Source: Collinsella sp.
GTDB lineage: Bacteria; Actinomycetota; Coriobacteriia; Coriobacteriales; Coriobacteriaceae
NCBI GenBank assembly: GCA_019425015.1
Contig: JAHYYJ010000009.1
Span: 61,459 to 125,458 of the forward strand
Direction of reading: 5' to 3'
Length of the DNA stretch: 64,000 bases
A program made the translations under genes and the position numbers. Numbering within the stretch: position 1 is the stretch's first letter; each line of letters opens with the position of its first letter. Of the stretch, positions 34,050 through 42,713 are shown piece after piece. A model generated the notes under the pieces. The model worked only from the letters and a program-made list of their open reading frames with translations. It was not told the DNA's origin and did not search any database.

Positions 34050-34223
34050 GTCTAATACTTTTCCGCGAAGTGAACGAGCAAAAATGAGCCCCCGAAGCAT
34101 CGACACTTTATGGGAACCATTTCCTGCGGTTTCATTAAGATTTTCCTGCGGTTTTGGCGCCAAAAAATGTCGATGCTTCGGGGGTCCAAAATAGGTCGTT
34201 CACTTCGCGGAAAAGTATTAGAC
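34050..34223. repeat. R1 palindromic element, copy 2 (174 bp)
   Basis: The outermost 28 bases (34050-34077) are perfectly complementary to 34196-34223. The core with GAGCATCGACACTTT-like and TCCTGCGGTTTT words matches copy 1 at 11096-11269, and total length is identical. Outer-arm differences from copy 1 are compensated. It lies between convergent genes and their terminators. Confidence 0.87.
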
Positions 34224-34262
34224 TTCGTTTTCGCGCAGACACGAATCCGGCCGCCACAACGC

Positions 34263-34302
34263 AAAAAGGGGCCCGCGCGCAGCGCAGACCCCGTCAAAAA
34301 AG
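34263..34302 (-). terminator. Terminator of the orphan deglycase gene
   Basis: On the minus strand a GC-rich stem (GGGGTCTGCGC/GCGCGGGCCCC) is followed by TTTTTGCG. It lies about 15 bases after the stop at 34317. Confidence 0.75.
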
Positions 34303-34316
34303 ATAATTCCCGGTAC

Positions 34317-35285
34317 CTAGTACTGCTCGATGCCCATGTAGCGACGAATCTCGGGGCTGTGGTCGAACGCCTTACCGCGGGCTGCGCGCAGCTCGCAGCT
34401 CATCGCGTAGAAGAAGATTGGCTCCAGGTACGAACGCACGCTGGCAGGCACGTCGCCCACGCCGTACTCGAGTGCGTCGAGCACCATGATCGTGTCGGTG
34501 TGCGTGTTGAGGAACGCCAGCGCGCGCTCCTCCATGGGGCGACACTCGCCCGATCCGAGCTGCACAAAGTAGAACACGCCGGGCTCGGTAGCCTCGAACG
34601 GGCCGTGGAAGTACTCGCCGGAGTGGATGTAGCAGCAGTGCTGCCACTGCATCTCCATGAGCGAGCAGATGGCCATGGCATAGGTCTGGCTAAAGTTGGG
34701 GCCGGAGCCCAGGATATAGAAGAACTTGTGCTGCTGGCAGAGCTCGGCAAAGCGATCGCCCAGCTCGGCGTTGACCTTCTCGCGGGCGGCGGGCAGCAGC
34801 GCGTCCATCTGCTTAAGGCCGGCATACATGTCGGCGAGCGCCTCGTAGCCCTCCTGCTGGTCGAGCAGCTCGGCAGCCATTAGCACGCCAATGCCCTGCG
34901 GGACCTCGGCCTGCGACTCGCCCTTGCCCCACGGATAGACCCAGGTGGTCCACTTGCCGTTGTCGATCTTGGAACCCGCATAGTCGGTCATAGTCACGAC
35001 CTCGGCACCGGCAGCCAGCGCCATCTCGCAACCGTCGACGACCTCCTGCGTGTTACCGCTGTGGCTGCAGGCGACGACGAGCGACTTCGGCCCCAGGCTC
35101 TTGGGGGCCATCAGGCAAAACTCGCGCGCGGTGTAGACCGTCGAGGCAAACGTAGTGGCCTCGCGCTTGAGTAGCTCGTTGGCCGGCATTAAGTCGATCA
35201 TCGAACCGCCGCAGGCGATCCAAAAGACGTTCTCGATCTTACCCTTGCGCTCGATAATTTCCTGAATCAGATCGTGTGCGTTCAC
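34317..35285 (-). CDS. FrlB-like sugar-phosphate deglycase (SIS domain), orphan
   Basis: A 322-residue SIS enzyme. The phosphosugar loop is CSHSGNTQEVV (73-83), as in FrlB. MEMQW carries Glu211 and EYFHG carries His227, with the family spacing of 16. The C-terminus is IRRYMGIEQY. It is not next to a permease gene but lies just downstream of a GntR regulator gene, so it probably acts on a substrate brought in by one of the two PTS systems. The GTG at 35285 has GGAGGA eight bases upstream. Confidence 0.87.
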   Translation of the reverse strand: MNAHDLIQEIIERKGKIENVFWIACGGSMIDLMPANELLKREATTFASTVYTAREFCLMAPKSLGPKSLVVACSHSGNTQEVVDGCEMALAAGAEVVTMTDYAGSKIDNGKWTTWVYPWGKGESQAEVPQGIGVLMAAELLDQQEGYEALADMYAGLKQMDALLPAAREKVNAELGDRFAELCQQHKFFYILGSGPNFSQTYAMAICSLMEMQWQHCCYIHSGEYFHGPFEATEPGVFYFVQLGSGECRPMEERALAFLNTHTDTIMVLDALEYGVGDVPASVRSYLEPIFFYAMSCELRAARGKAFDHSPEIRRYMGIEQY

Positions 35286-35429
35286 GGTGACGCTCCTCCT
35301 TGTGTGGCGGCTTTGGACGACGGCAGCTCGTACCTGCAGTCGTTCTATGTTGTTCTATTTATAGCATGCAAGCAGGTGCCCGTGAAGTCATTTCAGCAAA
35401 TTTGTTCTATGTTGTTCTATCTGTGGATG

Positions 35430-36194
35430 TTAGATGTCGAAGACGTAGCGCGAGCCCACGATCTTTTGGCGACCGAGCAGTAGAGGGCGCCCACCGGCGT
35501 CGGTAAAGTAGGCCTCCATATAGAAGAGCGGCTCACCAACCGGCACCTCCAGCAGCGGGGCCACCTGAGCATCGGCAAGCGCAATCTCCACGGTGCAGGG
35601 GTCGGACTCGAGCGGCGCGCGACCCGAATGCTCGGCAACGAGCGCAAAAATGGAATTGTCCGTGAGGTCCTCGTCGGCCAGCGTCTGCAGGTAGGGATGG
35701 TCGGCGAGCACGAAGGCGTTGTTCTCGAGCATGACGGGGATGCCGTCGGCCGTGCGTACGCGCTCGACCACGATGAGCTCGCAGCCAGGCTCCACGTCAA
35801 AAAACGCCGCGTCCTCGCGCGTCGCCGCAACCACCGTGCGCGACACCAGACGCGCACCCGGCACCATGTCGTTGGCGGCACAACCCTCAGTAAAGCTCTG
35901 GACGTCACCCTTCTGGCGAATCTTGCGCTTGAGCTTGGGAGCGCACACAAAGGTACCCCTCCCCTGTTGGCGGTTGAGATACCCCGCACGCGACAGCTCC
36001 TCGATGGCGCGGCGCACGGTGATGCGTCCCACGCCATAGGACTTCGCGAGCTCCATCTCGGAAGGAATACGCGAGCCGGCCGCGTACACGCCGCGCGCGA
36101 TCTCGCCCTTTAGGTCGTCCATAACCTGCTGGTACAGCGGCACGGCGGACACCTCGGCGCGCTCGGAACGTTCGGTCTTGCTATCGGCTGCCAT
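35430..36194 (-). CDS. GntR/HutC-family transcriptional regulator
   Basis: A 254-residue regulator: winged helix (about 15-80, SYGVGRITVRRAIEELSRAG) and UTRA domain. It starts two bases after the recQ stop and lies about 145 bases upstream of the orphan deglycase gene, so it probably controls that gene and is co-transcribed with recQ. GGAG in the recQ tail lies seven bases before the ATG. Confidence 0.9.
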   Translation of the reverse strand: MAADSKTERSERAEVSAVPLYQQVMDDLKGEIARGVYAAGSRIPSEMELAKSYGVGRITVRRAIEELSRAGYLNRQQGRGTFVCAPKLKRKIRQKGDVQSFTEGCAANDMVPGARLVSRTVVAATREDAAFFDVEPGCELIVVERVRTADGIPVMLENNAFVLADHPYLQTLADEDLTDNSIFALVAEHSGRAPLESDPCTVEIALADAQVAPLLEVPVGEPLFYMEAYFTDAGGRPLLLGRQKIVGSRYVFDI

Positions 36195-36196
36195 CG

Positions 36197-38179
36197 TTAC
36201 GCTCCATCCCGCGCATGCTCGGACTCAAATTCTTCAATCGCCGCCATAAACTGCTCACCAAAGGCGTCGGCCTTTTTCTCGCCAATGCCGTTGACCTGGA
36301 TAAGCTCGTCGCGCGTCTGAGGGCGCAGGCGGCACAGGCCGCGCAGGGCCTTATCGGAGAAGACCATGTACGGCGCCATCTCCAGCTCGGTCGAGATCTC
36401 CTTGCGCAGGGCGCGCAGGCGCTCGAACAGCTCGGCATCGTCACCCACGCGCGGGCGCTGATCCAGCTCGGCCTCCTCGCGCAGCAGATCAACCGCACGG
36501 CGGGCGCGTGCCGAGGCCTTGCGCTTGGACGCACGACGCTTAACGGTAAAGGCAAACGCCTCGTCCTCGACCTCACCGGCGCGCGGGCCCAAGCCCACGA
36601 CCGGATACTGCCCCTGCGAGGTAGCCAAATAGCCGCGGCCGCACAACTGGCCGATGATGTCCTTGATGCGCCCGACCGATTCGCTCGACAGCTCACCGTA
36701 GCCACGGTCCTGGTCCAGATGCATCTGGCGAATGCGCTCGGTGTTGCCGCCGTGGAGCACATCGGCGATCAACGACTTGCCAAAGCGCATGGGACGCGTG
36801 GCCACATAGCGCACGGCGGCGCGGGCCATATCGGTGACATCCTCGACCTCGAACTGCGTGAGGCAGTTGCTGCAGTTGCCGCAGCCCTCGGCGTCGTCCG
36901 TGGCGGCGCTGCCCGCACCAGCTGCAGCCGCGTGCTCGGCAGCAGTCTCGTCGCCAAAGTAGCGCAGCATGTATTCGCGCAGGCAGCCGGTGGTATTGCA
37001 GTAACCCTCCATCTGGCTGAGCAGGCGATAACGGTTCTGGAGCGCCCACGCGCGCTGCTCGTCGTCGAGCGCCTCGTCGGCCGCATCGCCGCGGTCGATC
37101 AAAAAGCGGCGCATGCGAAAATCGTTGCCGTTCCACAGCAAGTGGCAGCTGGCTGGATCGCCATCGCGGCCGGCGCGGCCTGCCTCTTGGTAGTAGGCCT
37201 CGATGCTCTCGGGCACGTTGTTGTGGATCACGTAGCGCACGTTGGGCTTGTCGATGCCCATGCCAAAGGCGTTGGTGGCAACCATCACCTGAATATCGTC
37301 GTCGATAAAGGCGCGTTGACTTTGACGACGGGCGTCGTTGCCCATGCCGGCATGGTAGCGGCCAACGCGAATGCCGCTGGGGCCCAGCGCCTCGGCAAGC
37401 TCACCTGCCAGCGCATCGACTGTCTTGCGGGTCGAACAATACACGATGCCGCTCTCGCTCGAATGCGCGATCACATAGTCGCGCACCCACGCGGCCTTGG
37501 CCTTGTCGCCCATCTCCTCGCAGCCAAAGTAGAGGTTCTTGCGATCGAAGCCCGTCACCACCGTCGCGGGGTTTTGCAGGCCGAGCATCTGCTGAATATC
37601 CGCACGCACGCGCTCAGTCGCCGTGGCGGTAAAGGCCGCCACGATAGGGCGCTGCGGCAGGGAATTGATGAACTCGCGAATCTGCAGGTAGGCGGGACGG
37701 AAATCCTGGCCCCATTGGCTTACGCAGTGGGCCTCGTCAATGGCCACGAGCGGCACGCCAAGGCCGCCGTCCGCCGCGGCCTCCTGCGCAAAGGCTAAAA
37801 AGCGCGGCTCGAGCAGGCGCTCGGGTGCCACGTACATAAGCTGGTAGCGGCCCTCGCGCGCCCGCTTGAGCACGGTGTTTTGCTGGGCCGGAGTAAGGCT
37901 GGAGTTGAGATAGCTGGGTCGCGCACCCGCCGCGAGCAACGCGCGGGTCTGATCCTCCATAAGCGACAGCAGCGGACTCACCACAAAGGTGATGCCGGAC
38001 AGCATGAGCGCGGGTACCTGGTAGCAAATGGACTTGCCGGCGCCCGTGGGCATAACGCCCAGCGCGTCGCGACCGGCAAGGATCGCATCGACCATGCGGT
38101 CCTGCCCCGGGCGAAACGAGGTGTAGCCAAAATAGTCGCCGAGCGTGTCGAGCGCCATCTGCTGCATGCTATCGATCAT
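36197..38179 (-). CDS. recQ: ATP-dependent DNA helicase RecQ
   Basis: A 660-residue superfamily 2 helicase. Walker A is MPTGAGKS (43-50), the DEAH box is in AIDEAHCVSQWGQDFRP, and the helicase C domain has GRAGRDGDP. The RQC region carries the zinc cysteines in GCGNCSNCL. An HRDC domain (DAELFERLRALRKEISTELE, then LIQVNGIGEKKADAFG) ends the protein. It unwinds DNA at stalled forks and in recombination. AGGA lies upstream of the ATG at 38179. The gene is followed at two bases by gntR. Confidence 0.96.
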   Translation of the reverse strand: MIDSMQQMALDTLGDYFGYTSFRPGQDRMVDAILAGRDALGVMPTGAGKSICYQVPALMLSGITFVVSPLLSLMEDQTRALLAAGARPSYLNSSLTPAQQNTVLKRAREGRYQLMYVAPERLLEPRFLAFAQEAAADGGLGVPLVAIDEAHCVSQWGQDFRPAYLQIREFINSLPQRPIVAAFTATATERVRADIQQMLGLQNPATVVTGFDRKNLYFGCEEMGDKAKAAWVRDYVIAHSSESGIVYCSTRKTVDALAGELAEALGPSGIRVGRYHAGMGNDARRQSQRAFIDDDIQVMVATNAFGMGIDKPNVRYVIHNNVPESIEAYYQEAGRAGRDGDPASCHLLWNGNDFRMRRFLIDRGDAADEALDDEQRAWALQNRYRLLSQMEGYCNTTGCLREYMLRYFGDETAAEHAAAAGAGSAATDDAEGCGNCSNCLTQFEVEDVTDMARAAVRYVATRPMRFGKSLIADVLHGGNTERIRQMHLDQDRGYGELSSESVGRIKDIIGQLCGRGYLATSQGQYPVVGLGPRAGEVEDEAFAFTVKRRASKRKASARARRAVDLLREEAELDQRPRVGDDAELFERLRALRKEISTELEMAPYMVFSDKALRGLCRLRPQTRDELIQVNGIGEKKADAFGEQFMAAIEEFESEHARDGA

Positions 38180-38269
38180 GGTTTCCTAACGTCCAGGTCA
38201 TCTGCCGCCGATTATACGCCGCCACGCGGACCGGTGCCGCACGGCTGCCGGCCACGCTCATTCTGCGGG

Positions 38270-38325
38270 TAGCCGTTGGGGACGTTCTTGAATGACTAGT
38301 CGTTTAAGAACGTCCCCAACGGCTA
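38270..38325. repeat. Palindrome with 20-bp stem
   Basis: TAGCCGTTGGGGACGTTCTT is perfectly complementary to the other end. The loop is about 16 bases. It lies between recQ and R3 copy A in the 384-base gap 38180-38563, which has no gene. Confidence 0.8.
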
Positions 38326-38354
38326 AGCTCTTGACAGGCGTGGAAACGTCGCAG

Positions 38355-38483
38355 GTTGAGCATAAGTCAGCGAAAACGCCCCTAAGCGAGCAAGGTGACG
38401 TGAAAGAGGAGGGAAGCGTACTTCGGTACGCGACCGACGATTGAACGTCAGATTGCCGCTTAGGGGCGTTTGCAGCGTCGACC
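38355..38483 (-). ncRNA. R3 structured element, copy A (129 bp)
   Basis: The element has three helices. P1 is CGCCCCTAAGCG/CGCTTAGGGGCG, P2 is GACGT/ACGTC, and P3 is GCGTAC/GTACGC with a TTCG loop. Flanking conserved words are TCAGCGAAAAC, GAGCAAGGTG, CAGATTGC and TTTGCAGCGTCG. In the other copies (46721 and 51507) the helix bases change but pairing is kept. It follows the gntR stop at 38564 after one or two further hairpins. On the minus strand P1 is followed by TTTTCGCT, so it could end transcription. Confidence 0.7.
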
Positions 38484-38563
38484 GGTCCGCCGTTCGTTAG
38501 AACGGCGGAACCAAGGGCGCAGCGTCGAGCCGTTGCGCGGTTTGGAAAACCGCGCAACTAGAG

Positions 38564-39283
38564 CTACATCACCATAACGTAGCGCGATCCCACGTAGTAC
38601 TGCTTACCCATCAGGACCGGCTCGCCATTGGGGCCGGTAAAGCCGGCGCGTAGATTGAGCAGTGGATCGTGCGGAGCAATGCCCAACTCGGCCGCTTGCT
38701 CGGCGTTAGCGCGAACGGCCTCGACCGTACGGTAGCCAACCGAGACAATCGGCGTTCCGCCAACACGCTCGACCTCGGCAAAAATCGACTTGTCCTCAAG
38801 ATCGGCCGTCAACAGCTCACGGTATGTATCAAACGGCACAAAGATGTTTTCCTCAAAGATGGGCTCGCCGTCGGCCGTACGCACGCGCTTAATGTGCAGT
38901 AGCAGCGCGTCCTTCTGCAGGCCAAAGAACTCCATCTCGTTTTGACGTGCCGGCACAATCTGGCGATCGACCACGTGTGCACCCGCCTTCATGTCATTGT
39001 CGGCACACAGCGCGGTAAACGTCTGCAGCGTCGAGGCGTGGAACTGGCGGTTGATGTGCGGCGTGGAGACAAAGGTGCCGCGGCCCTGCTGCTTAACCAG
39101 GTAGCCATCGGAGCACAGCTCCTCAACGGCGCGACGCACCGTAATGCGGCTTACCTCGTACTGCTCGGCAAGCTCAAGCTCGGACGGGATACGCTCCTTG
39201 GGTGCATAAACACCTTTCTCGATCGCATCCTTGATTTCGTCGTAAATCTGCTGGTAAAGTGGTGCATTTTTGGGTGCGGGCAT
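38564..39283 (-). CDS. GntR/HutC-family transcriptional regulator
   Basis: A 239-residue regulator with a winged helix (YEVSRITVRRAVEELCSDG near residue 35-53) and UTRA domain. The ligand is probably a phosphorylated sugar adduct. A candidate operator sharing the word ACGTTATA with promoters of the PTS/deglycase genes lies directly upstream, which suggests autoregulation and a role as regulator of that set. The ribosome-binding site is weak. Confidence 0.9.
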   Translation of the reverse strand: MPAPKNAPLYQQIYDEIKDAIEKGVYAPKERIPSELELAEQYEVSRITVRRAVEELCSDGYLVKQQGRGTFVSTPHINRQFHASTLQTFTALCADNDMKAGAHVVDRQIVPARQNEMEFFGLQKDALLLHIKRVRTADGEPIFEENIFVPFDTYRELLTADLEDKSIFAEVERVGGTPIVSVGYRTVEAVRANAEQAAELGIAPHDPLLNLRAGFTGPNGEPVLMGKQYYVGSRYVMVM

Positions 39284-39319
39284 ATCTGATCACTCTTATC
39301 AAAAAAGCGAAATAACTAA

Positions 39320-39348
39320 TACGTATATAACGTCTTTTTATATGTTAT
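39320..39348. promoter_or_regulatory. Putative operator upstream of gntR
   Basis: ACGTATATAACGTC is a near-palindrome and contains TATAACGT, the complement of the ACGTTATA core. It lies about 40-65 bases before the start of the regulator gene. Confidence 0.4.
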
Positions 39349-39387
39349 CTCAGTTTGATAAAACGATACACCACATACAGCAAATCC

Positions 39388-40395
39388 TTACTTGCCGTCG
39401 TCCTGCTGCAGACTGTCCTGCTCGCTGAGGCGCGCCTGCCTGCTGGCCATGCGCGCGGGCTTGTCGGGATCGGGTACGGCCGTGGGCATGGGCTCGTCGA
39501 CATGACCGCCCCACCAGCCGCCCACGAAGTTGAGCGTGTGGAACACATTGATCACGGCGCCGGGATCAATATCGCACACCAGCTTGATAATGTCCTGGCT
39601 CTCGTAGGTCGAGACAACGGCGTGCAGCAGATACATCTTTTCGCGGCTGTATCCGCCAATGACCTCGGCGCAGCTAATGCCATGCTGAAAATGGTCAACA
39701 TAGGCTGTCATGACCTCGTCTGCCTTGCGTGTCGTGATCTGCAGCGTCACACGGTCGTAGCGTCGGTAGAAACTGTCGATGGTCTTGGTCGAAATAAACT
39801 GGAACACGATGGAATACGCCGCATTGTCCCAACCAAACATAAAGCCAAAGATCGCCAGGATAGCGCAGTTAAAGCCAAAGATGACGCCCCAGATGGTCTT
39901 GCCTGTATGGTTGGAAACCCACAGCGCGATAAAGTCGGTGCCGCCGGTGGATGCGCCGGACTTAAGCGCGATGGCGGCGCCCAGGCCCGAGACCACGCCG
40001 CCAAAGATGATGAGCATGATCTTGTCGCCCAAAAACGGGGCGAAGTGAAAGATGTTGAGGAACAGCGACGAGAGCATGACCTGCATCATCGAGAAGATGA
40101 CGAAGCGCTTGCTGATGCCGCTCCAGCAAAGGAGCGCCACGGGGATGTTGAGCGCGAGCATGCCGAGCGAGATGTCGATATGAACGCCGCCGAGCGAGGT
40201 GACGCGATCGAGCAGGACCGCGACGCCGGTGAGGCCGCTCGGAAGCAGGTCGGCGGGGCGAATGAACGCCTGAATCAGAAATGTCTGGAGAACGGCGGAG
40301 ATGGTGACCGCCACGGCAGTAATGGCGCGGCGGACGATGGTGAGACGGCCGAGCACGAGCACGCGGTCCGTGAGCTGATCGATGGCGTTCGCCAC
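39388..40395 (-). CDS. YitT-family membrane protein
   Basis: A 335-residue protein with about five membrane helices (about 25-180), the repeated LPSGLTGVAVLLDR and SGASTGGTDFIALW motifs of the YitT membrane region, and a C-terminal DUF2179 domain (residues 220-290, RYDRVTLQITTRKADEV and YESQDIIKLVCDIDPGA). YitT proteins are of unknown function, possibly transporters. The GTG at 40395 has AAAGGAG five bases upstream. It is monocistronic. Confidence 0.88.
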   Translation of the reverse strand: MANAIDQLTDRVLVLGRLTIVRRAITAVAVTISAVLQTFLIQAFIRPADLLPSGLTGVAVLLDRVTSLGGVHIDISLGMLALNIPVALLCWSGISKRFVIFSMMQVMLSSLFLNIFHFAPFLGDKIMLIIFGGVVSGLGAAIALKSGASTGGTDFIALWVSNHTGKTIWGVIFGFNCAILAIFGFMFGWDNAAYSIVFQFISTKTIDSFYRRYDRVTLQITTRKADEVMTAYVDHFQHGISCAEVIGGYSREKMYLLHAVVSTYESQDIIKLVCDIDPGAVINVFHTLNFVGGWWGGHVDEPMPTAVPDPDKPARMASRQARLSEQDSLQQDDGK

Positions 40396-40531
40396 GTAGG
40401 CTCCTTTCGAAGGCAGATGTAATTGTGGGGCATGCCGGCGATTGTAGCATGGAGCGCGAGAGGGCGCTTCAATTCACCCTCTCTCGACAACCAAAACGGG
40501 ACCGGTAACCCCACAACCAAAGGCCCAAATT

Positions 40532-40655
40532 CTAAGTGAGTAGACTTTTCGCAACCTGCCGAGCACAGCCAATAACAGCCACCTCTGTGACCTGCGGTTT
40601 TACTAAGGCAGAAACGCTTTGTGCTCTGCCTGAGCCGAAAAGTCTACTCACTTAG
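40532..40655. repeat. 124-bp palindromic element
   Basis: The ends CTAAGTGAGTAGACTTTTCG and its complement form a perfect 20-bp outer stem. An inner GAGCACA/TGTGCTC pair and the word CCTGCGGTTTT resemble R1, but arms are unrelated. It lies in the 354-base gap between the HAD and YitT genes; nothing else is seen there. Confidence 0.82.
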
Positions 40656-40749
40656 TCTGAGTCGGAGCCAAACGGATCAAATCGAAGCCAAAATGAGCCG
40701 ATCTGCCGCAAAAGACGCGTGAATCGGTACTTCTCGTAGCGAATTGACG

Positions 40750-41379
40750 CTATAAAGCGGTCAGAATGTCGACGAGGCTATCGATGATGGCATCAGCGGC
40801 GGACTGATCCAGGTTGACGCCCTCGTGCGGACGCAGTGCCAGGACGCGGGCGCCGGAGCGCTTACCGGCCTCGATACCCAAAGGCGAGTCCTCGATAACC
40901 AGGCACTCGGACGGCTCAACATCCAGCGCCTCCATGACACGCAGGTAGATCTCGGGGTCGGGCTTAAACGCGCTGCACTCGTGACCACTGATGGTGTAGT
41001 CCAGTACGTCGGCGATACCCGCAATCTCCACCAGCTCGTCAATCAACTCACGATACGACGAGCTCGCGATGGCACACTTCACGCCGCGCTCGTGCAGCTC
41101 ACGCATCACCGGCTCCGTCTGCTCGTTGAGCAGCTCGGCATACGGAACGGGGTGGTCCGGGCTGTAGACTTGCTTGTACTCCACGCGCAGGCGCTCGCGC
41201 AGCTCAATATCGTCGGGAACCAGCGCCTCCCAAATGGCAGGCTCGTTAGACCCCGAAAGATCGGGGATCTCGTCAAAGTGGAACCCCTTCTCCTCCATAA
41301 ACGCCACGCGGCGACGGTTATAGAACCACTCGGTATCGACCAGCACACCGTCCATGTCAAACAGCACTGCCTTGATCAT
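40750..41379 (-). CDS. HAD-superfamily phosphatase, beta-phosphoglucomutase-like
   Basis: A 209-residue hydrolase. The nucleophile is Asp8 in FDMDGVLVDTEW; motif II is the Ser in AIASSSY, and motif III/IV lie in FKPDPEIY and VIEDSPLGIEAG. It would act on a small sugar phosphate. It lies downstream of the deglycase gene but behind a terminator, so it is probably separately transcribed. The ATG at 41379 has GGAG eight bases upstream; the ATG two codons earlier is too close to it. Confidence 0.88.
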   Translation of the reverse strand: MIKAVLFDMDGVLVDTEWFYNRRRVAFMEEKGFHFDEIPDLSGSNEPAIWEALVPDDIELRERLRVEYKQVYSPDHPVPYAELLNEQTEPVMRELHERGVKCAIASSSYRELIDELVEIAGIADVLDYTISGHECSAFKPDPEIYLRVMEALDVEPSECLVIEDSPLGIEAGKRSGARVLALRPHEGVNLDQSAADAIIDSLVDILTAL

Positions 41380-41393
41380 ACGCATCTCCTCCC

Positions 41394-41430
41394 ACCTGCC
41401 AAAAAGGGACAGGTTTATTTTGGTAGGTTT
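41394..41430. repeat. R5 hairpin
   Basis: ACCTGCCAAAAA and TTTTGGTAGGTTT pair around GGGACAGGTTTAT. It lies in the leader of the HAD gene. Confidence 0.6.
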
Positions 41431-41474
41431 CATCTGGGGTTTTGCGGCGCAACAAACACGCCCTCCCAAAACAG

Positions 41475-41508
41475 AAAAGGGGACGGGGCGCAAACCCCAT
41501 CCCCTTTC
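41475..41508 (-). terminator. Terminator of the second PTS operon
   Basis: On the minus strand AAAGGGGATGGGG and CCCCGTCCCCTTTT form a stem followed by TTTTCTGTTTTG. Confidence 0.88.
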
Positions 41509-41538
41509 AATCAACCCGTAAGGTCTACTTACTTGTGA

Positions 41539-42522
41539 TTAGTAGGAAAGCTTCCACATGTAGCGACGCATGGTCAGCGGGTGCTGACGGGCCTCGGCGA
41601 TCTGGTTGCCGTACTCGCGCATAACGGCGAGGTGCAGCAGCGGGTTGAAGTAGGTGACGACGCTTGCCGGCACGGCGTCGGCCAGACCGTAGTCCTTGGA
41701 GTCGATCAGAGCGACCTTGGCGCCCATGCGCTTAAGGAAGGTGAGGGCGCGGGCGTCCATCGGACGGGTGGCACCATCGGACATGAAGAAGACGTAGGGC
41801 TTACCCTCGGTGGAAACCTCGAACGGGCCGTGGAAGTACTCGCCGGTGTTGTAGGCGGCGGCGTCGATCCACTGCATCTCGGTGAACAGGAAGGCGGCGT
41901 GAGAATAAGCCATCTTCTCGGAGGCACCGGAGGCCATGAAGTAGATCATCTCGTCGTCCTTGAAGTCCTGGGCGAACTGCTTGGCGAGGCCCTTGGCGGA
42001 CTGAGCGGCGTTCTCGCAGAGCTCGAAGACGTTGGTGAGGCCGGTGATCATGTCCTCGTAGTGGTCATAGCCCTCGGTCTGCTGAAGGATCTCGAGAGCA
42101 AGAGCGATGGCATAGCCGGGCTTCTCGCACTTGGCAGCATAGTTGGCGTGGAAGCCGTGGACGATGACGTGGTCGGCGTCGACGGTCAGGGCGGAGCCAG
42201 CCTTGTTGGTGAGGGAGACGACCGGGCAGTTGTGCTTCTTGGCGGTCTTGTTGGCCTCGACGGTCTCGGGCGTGGAGCCACCCAGGGAGCAGGTGATCAC
42301 GAAGGTGTGCTCGTTGACCCAGGAAGGCGTGTCGTAGTTGAACTCGTTAGCGGTGAAGATCTGAACGTTCAGCTTGTCCGTGTTGTTGGCCAGGAAGTAC
42401 TTGGCGGGGTAAAGGTCGGACATGGAAGCACCGCAGCCGACGAAAGCGACGCTGTGGATCTCGTGGTTGGACAGGACGTCAGCGACGATCTGCTTAGGGA
42501 GGTTAAGGTCGATCTCGTACAT
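41539..42522 (-). CDS. FrlB-like sugar-phosphate deglycase (SIS domain)
   Basis: A 327-residue SIS enzyme. The loop is CSLGGSTPETV (78-88). TEMQW carries Glu215 and EYFHG His231, the 16-residue spacing of the deglycases. The C-terminus RQHPLTMRRYMWKLSY is nearly the same as in Bacillus FrlB. It is the last gene of the EIIAB-IIC-IID operon, so the permease and enzyme act in series on the same substrate. The ATG at 42522 has AAAGGA nine bases upstream; the ATG three codons earlier directly abuts it. Confidence 0.9.
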   Translation of the reverse strand: MYEIDLNLPKQIVADVLSNHEIHSVAFVGCGASMSDLYPAKYFLANNTDKLNVQIFTANEFNYDTPSWVNEHTFVITCSLGGSTPETVEANKTAKKHNCPVVSLTNKAGSALTVDADHVIVHGFHANYAAKCEKPGYAIALALEILQQTEGYDHYEDMITGLTNVFELCENAAQSAKGLAKQFAQDFKDDEMIYFMASGASEKMAYSHAAFLFTEMQWIDAAAYNTGEYFHGPFEVSTEGKPYVFFMSDGATRPMDARALTFLKRMGAKVALIDSKDYGLADAVPASVVTYFNPLLHLAVMREYGNQIAEARQHPLTMRRYMWKLSY

Positions 42523-42657
42523 CTGACACATTCCTTTCGATTTGTTGCGGCGTCACATTGCCGGACGCTCGCAGGGTTACCGTGATTTGGACCGAGTCGC
42601 CGGCCCGTTGAGGATGTAACAAAGGGACCATCCCTTTGTCACATGTTAGGGATGGGA

Positions 42658-42688
42658 GCCTGCCTGGGGTATGGGATGCCAGGCAGGC
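42658..42688 (-). terminator. Hairpin between IID and the deglycase gene
   Basis: GCCTGCCTGG and CCAGGCAGGC pair without a T run. A smaller hairpin (ACAAAGGGA/TCCCTTTGT) lies just beyond at about 42619. Both may process or attenuate the operon mRNA. Confidence 0.5.
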
Positions 42689-42713
42689 CCCCGGGGGAAG
42701 CGCTGGGTCGCGA

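Noticed and set aside
38258..38557. A 99-codon frame between recQ and gntR
   Set aside because: It overlaps the 38270 palindrome and R3 copy A, has no ribosome-binding site and no homology by eye.
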